Source: Bacillus_AB infantis_C (GTDB lineage: Bacteria > Bacillota > Bacilli > Bacillales > Cytobacillaceae). Taken from it: a DNA stretch of 64,000 bases. The notes below the pieces were generated by a model that saw only the letters and a program-made list of their open reading frames with translations, did no database searches and was not told the origin of the DNA. The stretch covers positions 124,001 to 188,000 of the forward strand of contig NZ_JBNILH010000008.1 of assembly GCF_050107595.1 (NCBI RefSeq). The letters are read 5' to 3'. Both the position numbers and the translations under genes were made by a program. This document shows, one piece after another, positions 23,423-31,750 of this stretch (positions are counted from its first letter, which is position 1; every line of letters begins with the position of its first letter).

Positions 23423-25428
23423 AAACAGGAAAACGCCTTTTTTCATATGCGCTTATTTATAAAAAGATCATCCTGGCCGCGCTTGCCATGCTGACTGTCG
23501 CAGTTGCGGCAGACCTTGCAGGTCCGTTCATTGCCAAGAGGCTGATAGACCAGCATATACTCGGGATTGAATCCGTCTGGTATCAGACAGGAGAAAACGA
23601 TGATTCTGTTTCATATAAAGGCCATTATTATACGAGAGAACAATATATGGATGAAGGCTCACCTATGATCGATCAGGCCCGAATCCTCCAGGCTGGAAAA
23701 GACTTTATTTTTGTGGAGGGCGATATTCAATTTGATGGAGAACGAAGCTATAAGGATGGTGTGCTGACCATCACTAAAGGAGATAAAAGAGAGGCCTATG
23801 AAGGTGAGCGGCTTCAAGGGGAAGAGCTGATGAGTTTCTATAAACCTGAAATCCCGCGCATCATCAGGCTTCTTGCCTTCTACTTCGGATTGATTGTCAT
23901 TGCGGCATTTTTTCAGTACGGGCAAAGGTACTATCTGCAAAAGTCTGCCAACCGGATTATCCAGAAGATGCGGAAGGATGTTTTCGGGCAGATCCAGAAA
24001 CTGCCTGTCCAATATTTTGACAACCTGCCTGCAGGAAAGGTTGTTGCACGAATTACGAATGACACAGAAGCTATTCGCGAACTTTATGTAACAGTGCTTT
24101 CAACCTTCTTTACAAGCTTTATTTATATTGCAGGGATTTATACCGCACTTTTCATCCTGAATGCTAAGCTGGCAGCGATCTGCCTGATTCTTCTGCCGAT
24201 CCTGTATATATGGATGATTGTCTATAGAAAGTATGCATCCAAATACAATAAGGTCATCAGGACAAGAGTGAGCGATATCAACGGGATGGTAAACGAGTCA
24301 ATCCAGGGGATGAACATCATCCAGGCCTTTGGGCGCGAGGGAGACACGAGGAAGGATTTCGAGAAGCTTAATACAGAGCATTTTACCTACCAAAACAAAC
24401 TGCTCAACTTAAACTCTTTAACTTCCCATAACCTTGTCGGTGTGCTCCGGAATATTGTCTTTGTTGCGTTCATCTGGTATTTCGGAGGCGAGTCCCTCAG
24501 TGCGTCCGCCGTCATCTCCCTCGGTATGCTGTATGCTTTTGTCGACTATATCAACCGCCTGTTCCAGCCTGTGCAGGGAATTGTCAATCAGCTTGCGAAT
24601 CTGGAGCAGGCACTGGTGGCAGGGGAGCGGGTATTTGAACTCCTCGATGAGGAAGGAATTGAAGTGGATGACAGCAAGGTTCCGCGCTACAAAGGCAATG
24701 TAGAATTTAATGGTGTCCATTTTGGCTACAAGGAAAACGAATATGTCCTCAAGGACATTACCTTCAAGGCTTCCCACGGGGAAACTGTCGCTCTTGTCGG
24801 GCATACCGGCTCAGGCAAAAGCTCTATTATGAATCTGCTGTTCCGCTTCTATGATTGCCAGAAAGGGAGCATCACTATTGATGGAAAGGACATCACCGGC
24901 ATGTCGCGGCAGAATCTCAGGAAGCATATGGGGATTGTCCTTCAGGATCCTTTCCTGTTCACCGGGACGATAGCAGAGAATGTCAGCCTCAATGACCCGG
25001 CTGTCACAAGGGAGAAAGTCGAAAAAGCCTTAAAGGATGTCGGTGCTGACAAAGTGCTGGAGAATCTGGAAAAGGGGTTTGATGAACCGGTCATTGAAAA
25101 GGGAAGCACCCTCTCGAGCGGTCAGAGGCAGCTCATTTCATTTGCCAGGGCGCTGGCTTTTGATCCGGCCATACTGATTCTTGACGAAGCCACATCAAGC
25201 ATTGATACGGAGACAGAAACAGTGATCCAGAATGCGATGGAGGTGCTGAAAGAGGGCAGAACTACTTTTATTATCGCCCACCGCCTATCCACCATCCGTA
25301 ATGCTGACCAGATCCTTGTCCTCGACCGGGGGAGGATCGCCGAAAAAGGTACACATGATGAACTCATGAAGCTGAAGGGCAGGTATTACCAGATGTACCA
25401 GCTCCAGCAGGGATCCATTGCCGGCTAG
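23419..25428 (+). CDS. bmrD: Heterodimeric multidrug ABC exporter subunit BmrD
   Basis: 669 residues. Between the first two membrane helices is a large extracellular insertion (about residues 50-145, including YKGHYYTREQYMDEGSPMID), characteristic of BmrD. The ATPase domain has Walker A GHTGSGKSS, signature LSSGQRQLISFARAL and Walker B ILILDEATSS with catalytic Glu590. Together with BmrC it forms an asymmetric exporter with one competent ATP site. The ATGA overlap with bmrC ensures coupled synthesis. Confidence 0.95.
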   Translation: MKTGKRLFSYALIYKKIILAALAMLTVAVAADLAGPFIAKRLIDQHILGIESVWYQTGENDDSVSYKGHYYTREQYMDEGSPMIDQARILQAGKDFIFVEGDIQFDGERSYKDGVLTITKGDKREAYEGERLQGEELMSFYKPEIPRIIRLLAFYFGLIVIAAFFQYGQRYYLQKSANRIIQKMRKDVFGQIQKLPVQYFDNLPAGKVVARITNDTEAIRELYVTVLSTFFTSFIYIAGIYTALFILNAKLAAICLILLPILYIWMIVYRKYASKYNKVIRTRVSDINGMVNESIQGMNIIQAFGREGDTRKDFEKLNTEHFTYQNKLLNLNSLTSHNLVGVLRNIVFVAFIWYFGGESLSASAVISLGMLYAFVDYINRLFQPVQGIVNQLANLEQALVAGERVFELLDEEGIEVDDSKVPRYKGNVEFNGVHFGYKENEYVLKDITFKASHGETVALVGHTGSGKSSIMNLLFRFYDCQKGSITIDGKDITGMSRQNLRKHMGIVLQDPFLFTGTIAENVSLNDPAVTREKVEKALKDVGADKVLENLEKGFDEPVIEKGSTLSSGQRQLISFARALAFDPAILILDEATSSIDTETETVIQNAMEVLKEGRTTFIIAHRLSTIRNADQILVLDRGRIAEKGTHDELMKLKGRYYQMYQLQQGSIAG

Positions 25429-25464
25429 CAGAAAAGCACCCATAATCGGGTGCTTTTCTGTTTT
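25429..25464 (+). terminator. Terminator of bmrCD
   Basis: CAGAAAAGCACCC, a 6-base loop and the perfect complement, then T4. Confidence 0.85.
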
Positions 25465-25628
25465 GCCTGGCGCAGTTGTATCCTGAAGCCATACCAGCCC
25501 GTGTTCACCGATATATCACCTCTATGCCACAAAATCGTGAAGGGTCCTGATAAGCAGCATGGCATAAATATGATAATTTTTTAATTGGGGAAATACCTGG
25601 AAGCTCCGGCAGGAATGGAGGGAAAATC

Positions 25629-25712
25629 ATGGAGGTTTTTGCGGTTACACTTAGCATAGCGAGCATCATGGTCATCGGCTATTTTATCGGCTGCTCAATT
25701 GTCCAGAATTAA
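25629..25712 (+). CDS. 27-residue single-helix membrane peptide
   Basis: ATG 25629 follows GGAGGG by 6 bases. The peptide is one hydrophobic helix (VTLSIASIMVIGYFIGCSIV). A terminator begins 7 bases after its stop, so it looks like a complete small transcription unit between bmrD and fumC. Function unknown. Such peptides in Bacillus are often sporulation- or stress-linked. Confidence 0.5.
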   Translation: MEVFAVTLSIASIMVIGYFIGCSIVQN

Positions 25713-25718
25713 AAAACG

Positions 25719-25754
25719 GTAAAGCCGGTCTACAGCGGGCCGGCTTTACGCTTT
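25719..25754 (+). terminator. Intrinsic terminator
   Basis: GTAAAGCCGG and CCGGCTTTAC are separated by 11 bases, with a short T tract after. Confidence 0.75.
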
Positions 25755-25845
25755 CCGGAATTCAAAATACTGGAATCGCCAAACTTTTAACATTAAAATG
25801 AAGAAATAAGGGAAAAGGATAAGGATGAATACAGGAGGGATAAGT

Positions 25846-27225
25846 ATGTCAGAGTTCAGGATTGAAAGAGATACCCTTGGCGAGGTAAGAGTGCCGGGTG
25901 ATAAGTACTGGGGAGCACAGACACAGAGAAGCAAGGACAATTTCAAAATCGGCACTGAAAAGATGCCTCTTGAGATGATTTACGCCTTTGCCCATTTGAA
26001 GCAGGCGGCAGCCAAAGCGAATCATAAGCTTGGAAAACTTTCAGACGATAAGAAGGAAGCCATTGCCGCCGCGTGCACGGAAATATTGGATGGGAAGCTT
26101 GATGGGCATTTTCCTCTGGCTGTATGGCAGACAGGCAGCGGCACCCAGTCCAATATGAATGTGAATGAAGTGGTTGCAAGAAGAGCGAATGAGATGCTTG
26201 CGGAAAAAGGTTCAGAGGAAAAGGTGCATCCAAATGATGATGTGAATATGTCCCAAAGCTCAAACGATACATTCCCGACGGCGATGCATATCGCAGCGAT
26301 CATCGAGCTGACGGAAAGGCTGCTTCCTTCACTGAACGAGCTGAAGAAGACCATTAAAATTAAGGAAGAATCCTTCAAGGGGATCGTCAAGATTGGCAGA
26401 ACACATCTTCAGGACGCCACTCCATTGACGCTGGGCCAGGAAATCAGCGGCTGGAGAGCCATGCTGGAGAAAAATGAAAGAATGCTGATTGACAGCATCA
26501 AATACCTGGAGGACCTGGCAATTGGAGGAACAGCCGTTGGTACAGGCATCAATGCCCATCCTGATTTCGGCCCGATGACGGCGGAAAGGATTTCCGAACA
26601 GACCGGCCATCCTTTCCGTTCAGCGGATAATAAGTTCCATGCCCTGACAAGCCATGACGAAATCGTTCATGTGCACGGCAGTCTCAAAGCACTCGCTGCC
26701 GATCTGATGAAGATCGCCAATGATGTACGCTGGCTTTCCAGCGGCCCCCGCAGCGGAATCGGCGAGCTTTCCATTCCCGCAAATGAACCGGGCAGCTCTA
26801 TCATGCCAGGCAAAGTGAATCCAACGCAAAGCGAAGCCTTGACCATGGTTGTGACACAGGTATTCGGCAATGATGCAGCGATAGGATTTGCTGCAAGTCA
26901 GGGGAATTTTGAGTTGAATGTCTTTAAGCCGGTCATTATTTATAACTTCCTGCAAAGCATCAGGCTTCTTGCAGACAGCATGCAGTCATTCAATGAAAAA
27001 TGCCTTGTTGGCCTTGAAGCGAATGAGGAAGTCATCAAAGGGCATGTTGAAAGATCACTTATGCTTGTCACTGCCTTGAACCCGCATATCGGCTATGAAA
27101 AGGCAGCAGAAATTGCGAAGCTTGCCTTTAATGAAAATTCTACGCTAAAAGAGTCGGCCCTGAAAACCGGCCATGTAACAGAAGAGGAATATGATCAGTG
27201 GGTAGACCCGGATAAGATGATTTAA
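25846..27225 (+). CDS. fumC: Class II fumarate hydratase
   Basis: Interconverts fumarate and L-malate in the TCA cycle. About 459 residues. Signature GSSIMPGKVNPTQSEA; other conserved segments are GSGTQSNMNVNEV, SSNDTFPTAMH and GRTHLQDATPLTLGQE. Start: the ATG at 25846 (MSEFRIE) has AGGAGGG 7 bases upstream. The ATG at 25825 lacks one. Monocistronic, with a terminator after. Aspartase shares the fold, but the sequence around GSGTQSNMNVNEV and the length fit fumarase. Confidence 0.95.
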   Translation: MSEFRIERDTLGEVRVPGDKYWGAQTQRSKDNFKIGTEKMPLEMIYAFAHLKQAAAKANHKLGKLSDDKKEAIAAACTEILDGKLDGHFPLAVWQTGSGTQSNMNVNEVVARRANEMLAEKGSEEKVHPNDDVNMSQSSNDTFPTAMHIAAIIELTERLLPSLNELKKTIKIKEESFKGIVKIGRTHLQDATPLTLGQEISGWRAMLEKNERMLIDSIKYLEDLAIGGTAVGTGINAHPDFGPMTAERISEQTGHPFRSADNKFHALTSHDEIVHVHGSLKALAADLMKIANDVRWLSSGPRSGIGELSIPANEPGSSIMPGKVNPTQSEALTMVVTQVFGNDAAIGFAASQGNFELNVFKPVIIYNFLQSIRLLADSMQSFNEKCLVGLEANEEVIKGHVERSLMLVTALNPHIGYEKAAEIAKLAFNENSTLKESALKTGHVTEEEYDQWVDPDKMI

Positions 27226-27239
27226 TAGCTGCACGAGAG

Positions 27240-27268
27240 AAAGGACACCATAAGTTGGTGTCCTTTCA
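27240..27268 (+). terminator. Terminator of fumC
   Basis: AAAGGACACCA and TGGTGTCCTTT form a tight hairpin. Confidence 0.75.
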
Positions 27269-27299
27269 GCCATTATCTATTTAATTGTTTTAGCTTAGA

Positions 27300-27503
27300 T
27301 TAAAATTGAGATCCGCCAAGCTGCTGTTCAGCCATTTGAACAAGACGCTTAGTGATTTCTCCACCAACAGATCCGTTAGCGCGGGAAGTTGTTTCTGCAC
27401 CAAGGTTTACTCCGAATTCGTTAGCGATTTCATATTTCATTTGGTCTAGAGCTTGAGATACACCTGGTACTAAAAGCTGGTTTGAAGAATTGTTGTTTGC
27501 CAT
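27300..27503 (-). CDS. Alpha/beta-type small acid-soluble spore protein
   Basis: 67 residues. Both family motifs are present: the germination protease site in NEFGVNLGAETTSRANGSVG and the DNA-binding GGEITKRLVQMAEQQLGG. It coats spore DNA and protects it from UV and heat. It is degraded by GPR at germination. Start MANNNSSNQ with GGAGAG upstream; the longer frame to 27572 is not needed. Expected to be expressed in the forespore under sigma-G. I could not pick out a clear sigma-G promoter by eye. A paralogue is at 39934. Confidence 0.96.
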   Translation of the reverse strand: MANNNSSNQLLVPGVSQALDQMKYEIANEFGVNLGAETTSRANGSVGGEITKRLVQMAEQQLGGSQF

Positions 27504-27787
27504 GATGAGCACTCTCCTTCGAAAAAAATTTTTGGTTGGACTATTTTGGACTTGAACCAAACGGAGCACCATGCATAGTCCGCAGTGGGAAGGGAAGCTG
27601 TGCCTGCCGGCTGTTTGCTGTTTGTACTCTCTATTATGGTTGATTCCTGCCTGTTTATTCGGCAGGGAAGGATGTAATTATTTCCTGTTGTGATGGGTTT
27701 CTTATGATCCTGAAAAGGCTATTCTACATACATAGCGGAAATGGATGCAGACTAAAGATACTGGAGGAATAGGAAGGAGGAGCAGAC

Positions 27788-28045
27788 ATGTCAGTATGCC
27801 CGGCATGCAACGGGCTTGAAAAAATCAGCAAAAGCTGCCCGAAATGCGGAAACGGAATGGAAGACAGCGGAAAGATCATGGATTTCTATGATGACTACAG
27901 CGCCTATATGCCAGCGGACCAGCTGAAGCTCGAGGATGGGTATCCTGATGATTATAAAAATAAAGAATGTCCCCATCTGCTTTCTTGCCCGAACTGCGGT
28001 GACGATCAGGTGGCATTTGTGAAAGAAAAAGAAAACTCCGTCTGA
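27788..28045 (+). CDS. Small double zinc-knuckle protein
   Basis: 85 residues. Four CxxC-like pairs are arranged in two clusters: CPACNG and CPKCGN near the N-terminus, and CPHLLSCPNCGD near the C-terminus. The middle is acidic and aromatic (DFYDDYSAYMPADQ). The cysteine spacing suggests a zinc-binding fold, possibly a single zinc ribbon closed by the two ends. RBS AAGGAGGAG is strong. No family name known to me. Its stop codon lies in the shared terminator hairpin. Confidence 0.7.
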   Translation: MSVCPACNGLEKISKSCPKCGNGMEDSGKIMDFYDDYSAYMPADQLKLEDGYPDDYKNKECPHLLSCPNCGDDQVAFVKEKENSV

Positions 28046-28062
28046 TTAGACGGAGTTTCTTG
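28032..28062. terminator. Bidirectional terminator
   Basis: AAACTCCGTCT, 4-base loop, AGACGGAGTTT, with A/T tracts on both sides. It serves the zinc-knuckle gene and the convergent msmX. Confidence 0.8.
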
Positions 28063-28064
28063 TA

Positions 28065-29174
28065 TTATTCATTCTTTGAGCGGATGCGGTCTTCTGTTTC
28101 AGCATCAAAGAAGTGTGCTTTGTTCATGTCAAACGCAAGGTCCACCTGCTGTCCAGGCATGATATCTGTACGTGAATCAACACGGGCGACAAAGTCCTGG
28201 GCGTTGATGCTGGAATAAATCATCGTTTCTGCACCAGTAAGCTCGGATACATCGATTTTTGCAGAGATTTTGGATCCCTGGGAAGCATCAATGAATACAG
28301 GCTCATCGTGGATGTCTTCAGGGCGGATTCCAAAGATGATGTCTTTGCCGACATATCCCTGGTCACGCAGGACTTTCATTTTCCCTTCCGGCACGGCGAC
28401 AGAAGTATCACCGAGGACCAGCTTTCCATCCTGCAGCTTGCCGTTGAAGAAGTTCATGGCAGGAGATCCGATGAATCCGCCGACAAAAACATTTTCCGGT
28501 TTTTCGTATACTTCTTTTGGAGCACCCACCTGCTGGATGACTCCGTCTTTCATGACCACAAGGCGTGTAGCCATGGTCATGGCTTCTGTCTGGTCATGTG
28601 TTACATAAATCGTTGTAGTCTGCAGGCGCTGGTGAAGCTTGGCGATTTCCGCACGCATCTGTACACGGAGCTTGGCATCCAGGTTGGAAAGCGGCTCATC
28701 CATCAGGAAGACTTTGGCATCGCGGACGATGGCGCGGCCAAGTGCAACACGCTGGCGCTGACCGCCGGACAATGCTTTTGGCTTACGGTCCAGATAAGGC
28801 TCAAGTCCAAGGATCTTGGCAGCCTCGTTTACACGGCGGGCAATTTCATCTTTTGGGAATTTACGGAGCTTCAGTCCAAAAGCCATATTATCATAAACCG
28901 TCATATGCGGGTAAAGAGCATAGTTCTGGAATACCATCGCGATATCGCGGTCTTTTGGAGGCACATCATTGACACGTTTGCCGTCAATTGAGAAATCCCC
29001 CTGTGAAATTTCTTCAAGTCCTGCAATCATTCTTAGAGTCGTCGATTTACCGCACCCGGATGGGCCGACGAACACGATGAATTCCTTGTCCTGGATATGG
29101 AGATTGAAATTATCCACTGCCGTCACTTTGTTATCATAAATTTTATAGATATTATCTAGTTTTAATTCAGCCAT
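28065..29174 (-). CDS. msmX: Multi-purpose sugar ABC importer ATPase
   Basis: 369 residues of the MsmX/UgpC (CUT1) type. Walker A GPSGCGKSTT, Q-loop VFQNYALYPHMTV, signature LSGGQRQRVALGRAIV, Walker B VFLMDEPLSNLDAK. The C-terminal regulatory OB-like domain is at about residues 240-369 (FGIRPEDIHDE). In B. subtilis one MsmX energises several carbohydrate importers whose operons lack an ATPase. No permease genes are near here either, so the same sharing is inferred. Acts at the inner face of the membrane. Confidence 0.93.
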   Translation of the reverse strand: MAELKLDNIYKIYDNKVTAVDNFNLHIQDKEFIVFVGPSGCGKSTTLRMIAGLEEISQGDFSIDGKRVNDVPPKDRDIAMVFQNYALYPHMTVYDNMAFGLKLRKFPKDEIARRVNEAAKILGLEPYLDRKPKALSGGQRQRVALGRAIVRDAKVFLMDEPLSNLDAKLRVQMRAEIAKLHQRLQTTTIYVTHDQTEAMTMATRLVVMKDGVIQQVGAPKEVYEKPENVFVGGFIGSPAMNFFNGKLQDGKLVLGDTSVAVPEGKMKVLRDQGYVGKDIIFGIRPEDIHDEPVFIDASQGSKISAKIDVSELTGAETMIYSSINAQDFVARVDSRTDIMPGQQVDLAFDMNKAHFFDAETEDRIRSKNE

Positions 29175-29295
29175 CCTAATTCCTCCCCGGTTGATTTCCT
29201 TCTGTTTCTAATAATAAAGGAAATTGCGGAAATCATCATTGGGAGGTGTGCACAAAAGATGGGCAGGCTTTTTAGTCACATTGTACAGTCCCTTC

Positions 29296-30192
29296 TTAAT
29301 GCTGCTGATCATTGAGCAGACAGGCAAGGTAAACGGTTACAGCATTATTGAAATCCTTCAGGTTTACCCCGGTTTTTTCCGAGAATTTATCCAGTCTGTA
29401 CTGCAGGGTATTTCTGTGGATGTACAGTTTTTTTGCAGACAGGGTTGCATTGGAACCATTTTCAAGAAAAGCTTTGATGGTGGCCAGCAGTTCCGAATCC
29501 TCGGCAGCCGGTCCAAGCAGCTGGGTCCCAAGGCTGTCGCGGAGGCTTGGCTTCATTTCAGCAACCAGACAGGACGGGAACGCCTTTTCAAAGGAAAGCA
29601 CTCTTTCATGGGGCATCAGCCTGAGGGCCCTGCCGAAAAAATCCTTCTCCTTTTCAAAGCCGCCTCGCAGCTGATCGCCGGCCGGGAAAAACTTGCCCAG
29701 ATATACATACATTTTTACGTAAAAATCGGTCTCGAACGCCTGGATGATGGAACGGAATTCGTCTTCGCCAACGTCGTTTCCTTCCGGGATGATAAGGCAG
29801 CAGCGGGTTTTCTTTTCCCACAGGAGGACAATATCCTCTGACAAAAATGCACGAAGCGCCGTTTCTGCATCATCCTGCTCGAACTCGCTGCCGCTCAATT
29901 CGATTTGGGCTATTCTGCAGCGTGCTGCTCCGGCATCGGGCAGGGGGCCGCTGCGGAACAGCCAGTCATGCCACCCTTTTGAGCGCTGATCGAGCTTGCC
30001 GGGAAGGCTTGCAGAATGAAAAAGGGTGCGGAGAAGCCTTAATTCTTCTTCAGAGATATCTTTTGCAGGCACTCCGAACCATTCGGTTTCATACTTGTCA
30101 GTGAACCAATAAAAATCATGAAAAAAGAAAAAGTCAGGCTCATCCTGCTGCAGCCTGGAATTCCGGTATAAAGCATGCAATTTAGTAAACAT
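29296..30192 (-). CDS. PucR/CdaR-family HTH regulator
   Basis: 298 residues. The C-terminal HTH_30 domain (about 235-298) carries the family pattern LSAKKLYIHRNTLQYRLDKF followed by TGVNL. The middle resembles the GGDEF-like linker of CdaR proteins. It lies upstream of msmX on the same strand, as yxkF does in B. subtilis. The ligand is unknown; relatives sense purines or sugar acids. Control of msmX is plausible but unproven, as 121 bases separate the genes. Confidence 0.82.
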   Translation of the reverse strand: MFTKLHALYRNSRLQQDEPDFFFFHDFYWFTDKYETEWFGVPAKDISEEELRLLRTLFHSASLPGKLDQRSKGWHDWLFRSGPLPDAGAARCRIAQIELSGSEFEQDDAETALRAFLSEDIVLLWEKKTRCCLIIPEGNDVGEDEFRSIIQAFETDFYVKMYVYLGKFFPAGDQLRGGFEKEKDFFGRALRLMPHERVLSFEKAFPSCLVAEMKPSLRDSLGTQLLGPAAEDSELLATIKAFLENGSNATLSAKKLYIHRNTLQYRLDKFSEKTGVNLKDFNNAVTVYLACLLNDQQH

Positions 30193-30454
30193 ATATCATT
30201 CCCCATAAGATTGATAATCGGATAGCTTTCATTTATTCGCCAAAAGAGATAAAATTTTATTCAAACCTTTATTTAAGTGGCTGTGTTAAACAGTGCTGCT
30301 GATATATGGCTGAATGAGCCCAAAATCAACACGGAGCACTAACAGAGCTACTTTAATTATAGCAGGAATATGGCATCAGCAGCCATCAGTCTGCCAGTGC
30401 ATATGGTAATATAGCATTAATCAGTTTGTCCGCATTTAAGGGGTGAAGAAATAG

Positions 30455-30715
30455 ATGGAATATTCACAGGAAATGAAGAACCGCCTGAAGCGCCTGGAGG
30501 GCCAGGTCCGCGGAGTCATACGGATGATGGAGGAAGAGAAGCACTGCAAGGATGTGGTGACCCAGCTTTCTGCCGTGAGGTCTGCCGTTGACCGGGCGAT
30601 GGGTTATATTGTCGCAAAAAATCTTGAAAGCTGCATCAGGGAAGCCAATGAAGAGGGCAGAAATGCAGAGGAAGCCATCCAGGAAGCAGTCAATATGATC
30701 GTAAAAAGCAGATAA
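30455..30715 (+). CDS. CsoR/FrmR-family regulator, CstR-like
   Basis: 86 residues, all-helical DUF156 fold. The two functional cysteines are Cys31 and Cys60, the positions used by the persulfide sensor CstR. The copper-binding His of CsoR, expected four residues before the second Cys, is not present (YIVAKNLESC). It therefore probably senses sulfane sulfur or another thiol-reactive signal, not Cu(I). Usually such genes precede a rhodanese or thiosulfate-metabolism operon. None follows here, only a repeat element. RBS AAGGGGTGA is present. Confidence 0.85.
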   Translation: MEYSQEMKNRLKRLEGQVRGVIRMMEEEKHCKDVVTQLSAVRSAVDRAMGYIVAKNLESCIREANEEGRNAEEAIQEAVNMIVKSR

Positions 30716-30719
30716 TAAG

Positions 30720-30928
30720 AAAAGCGCAAGCGCCTTGCTCACCTAAAGGAACGCAGACTAAGAGCGCCACGTCCTGTGGCAACGTCTGCATGACCCCCAT
30801 CCTGGGGGCCTCAAGACGATCCTGCCGAAAAGGCGTTCTTTGCCTTTTTGGCAGGATTGGCTTGTGACCTCGAGGGGGTAGGCGCAGCTGCTAGACAGTA
30901 ATCAAAGTAAAAGATATACTTTCTTATC
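30720..30928 (+). repeat. Dispersed repeat, copy 1 (long form)
   Basis: About 209 bp starting AAAAGCGCAAGCGCC and containing GGAACGCAGACTAAG, GTCCTGTGGCAACGTCTGC, CTGGGGGCCTCAAGACGA, a GCCTTTTTGGCAGGATTGGC hairpin, CTTGTGACCTCGAGG and GCGCAGCTGCTAGACAGTAAT. It continues to ACTTTCTTATC. It matches copy 2 (31492) and, inverted, copy 3 (38598). Confidence 0.85.
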
Positions 30929-30931
30929 TTT

Positions 30932-31151
30932 TCAAAAAAACCGCAGATCAACGGATGTGTCCCCTGCTGGCGGCTCCTCACTCACCAGGGGACGTGCCTG
31001 TTCGATATTGGAGGAACTGCTGCCTTCGTGAACAGACCCCTCCTGAGAGCCCTTCACCTATCATGCGCTCAATATCCTGGTATGTAGTCCCCCTGCTTTC
31101 ATAAAGAGAGTCAGGCGCAGTTTCCTTAGACTCTGAATGTTTCTCTTTCAT
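30932..31151 (-). pseudogene. Small gene broken by one extra G
   Basis: AGGAGG lies 8-9 bases before the ATG at 31151. The frame reads MKEKHSESKETAPDSLYESR then GTTYQDIERMIGEGLSGG. A run of four Gs then shifts the frame. Removing one G gives SVHEGSSSSNIEQARPLVSE then EPPAGDTSVDLRFF and stop, a coherent polar protein of about 72 residues. The uncorrected frame stops after 57 residues with unrelated sequence. It may be a true frameshift or a sequencing error. I do not recognise the family. It is probably cytoplasmic. Confidence 0.6.
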
Positions 31152-31222
31152 AGGACAGACCTCCTGGACAAAGTATTATTACTTTTCCATTAGGAGAGCC
31201 TCTTATGCACTGTCTTTTTTCC

Positions 31223-31438
31223 TCATCGGCCGTCATACACATGAAAGAGCATCAATTCATGTATGCCGGATTTAATGCGGTCCTCATCGTCTGCAGGGGG
31301 AGTAGCGCCTGTCCATTCGATGCTGCCGTCAGGGTTGTAAATGCCGTTGTATTTTTTGTTTTTGAAATAAAAGGAAATACGCCAGCCGGGCATCTCTTTA
31401 TTTTCATAAAGCGGCTGATATTGAAAATGTGATAGCAT
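31223..31438 (-). CDS. yheE: YheE family protein (DUF5342)
   Basis: 71 residues with the family pattern MLSHFQYQPLYENKEMPGWR and FYFKNKKYNGIYNPDGSIEW, ending IHELMLFHVYD. Soluble, function unknown. In B. subtilis yheE lies just beyond yheC/yheD, and the same order is seen here with the four ATP-grasp genes upstream. RBS GAGGAGGAGT precedes the ATG. Confidence 0.88.
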   Translation of the reverse strand: MLSHFQYQPLYENKEMPGWRISFYFKNKKYNGIYNPDGSIEWTGATPPADDEDRIKSGIHELMLFHVYDGR

Positions 31439-31491
31439 ATAACTCCTCCTCTTCTACCATTGTAATTGTTTTCTATTAATACCCCAAGTAC

Positions 31492-31660
31492 AAAAGCGCA
31501 AGCGCCTTGATCACCTTTAAGGAACGCAGACTAAAAACGCCACGTCCTGTGGCAACGTCTGCATGACCAGCTTCCTGGGGGCCTCAAGACGAAACTCCCG
31601 GAAAGTCGTTCTTTGCCTTTTTGGGAGGTTTGGCTTGTGACCTCGGCGCAGCTGCTGGAG
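31492..31660 (+). repeat. Dispersed repeat, copy 2
   Basis: Same element as copy 1: AAAAGCGCAAGCGCC, GGAACGCAGACTAAA, CCACGTCCTGTGGCAACGTC, CTGGGGGCCTCAAGACGA, GGTTTGGCTTGTGACCTCGG and GCGCAGCTGCTGGA. It sits between yheE and the ATP-grasp cluster. The Walker-like hairpin region differs from copy 1 by compensating changes (GGAGG/CCTCC type), suggesting the hairpin is retained. Confidence 0.8.
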
Positions 31661-31750
31661 TTGATCAAGAAAGATAATAATCCACAAGACTTACAATTTA
31701 TAAATTCCTTAACAATAAAAAAGTGAAGGGCATCCCCTTGGATGCCTATT

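Noticed and set aside
27504..27640. Sigma-G promoter of the first SASP gene
   Set aside because: A GCATG-like -35 exists, but no convincing -10 at the right distance could be found by eye.
28308..28991. 227-residue plus-strand ORF
   Set aside because: Antisense to msmX; no family resemblance and no RBS.
29224..29841. 205-residue plus-strand ORF
   Set aside because: Antisense to the PucR-type regulator and msmX upstream region.
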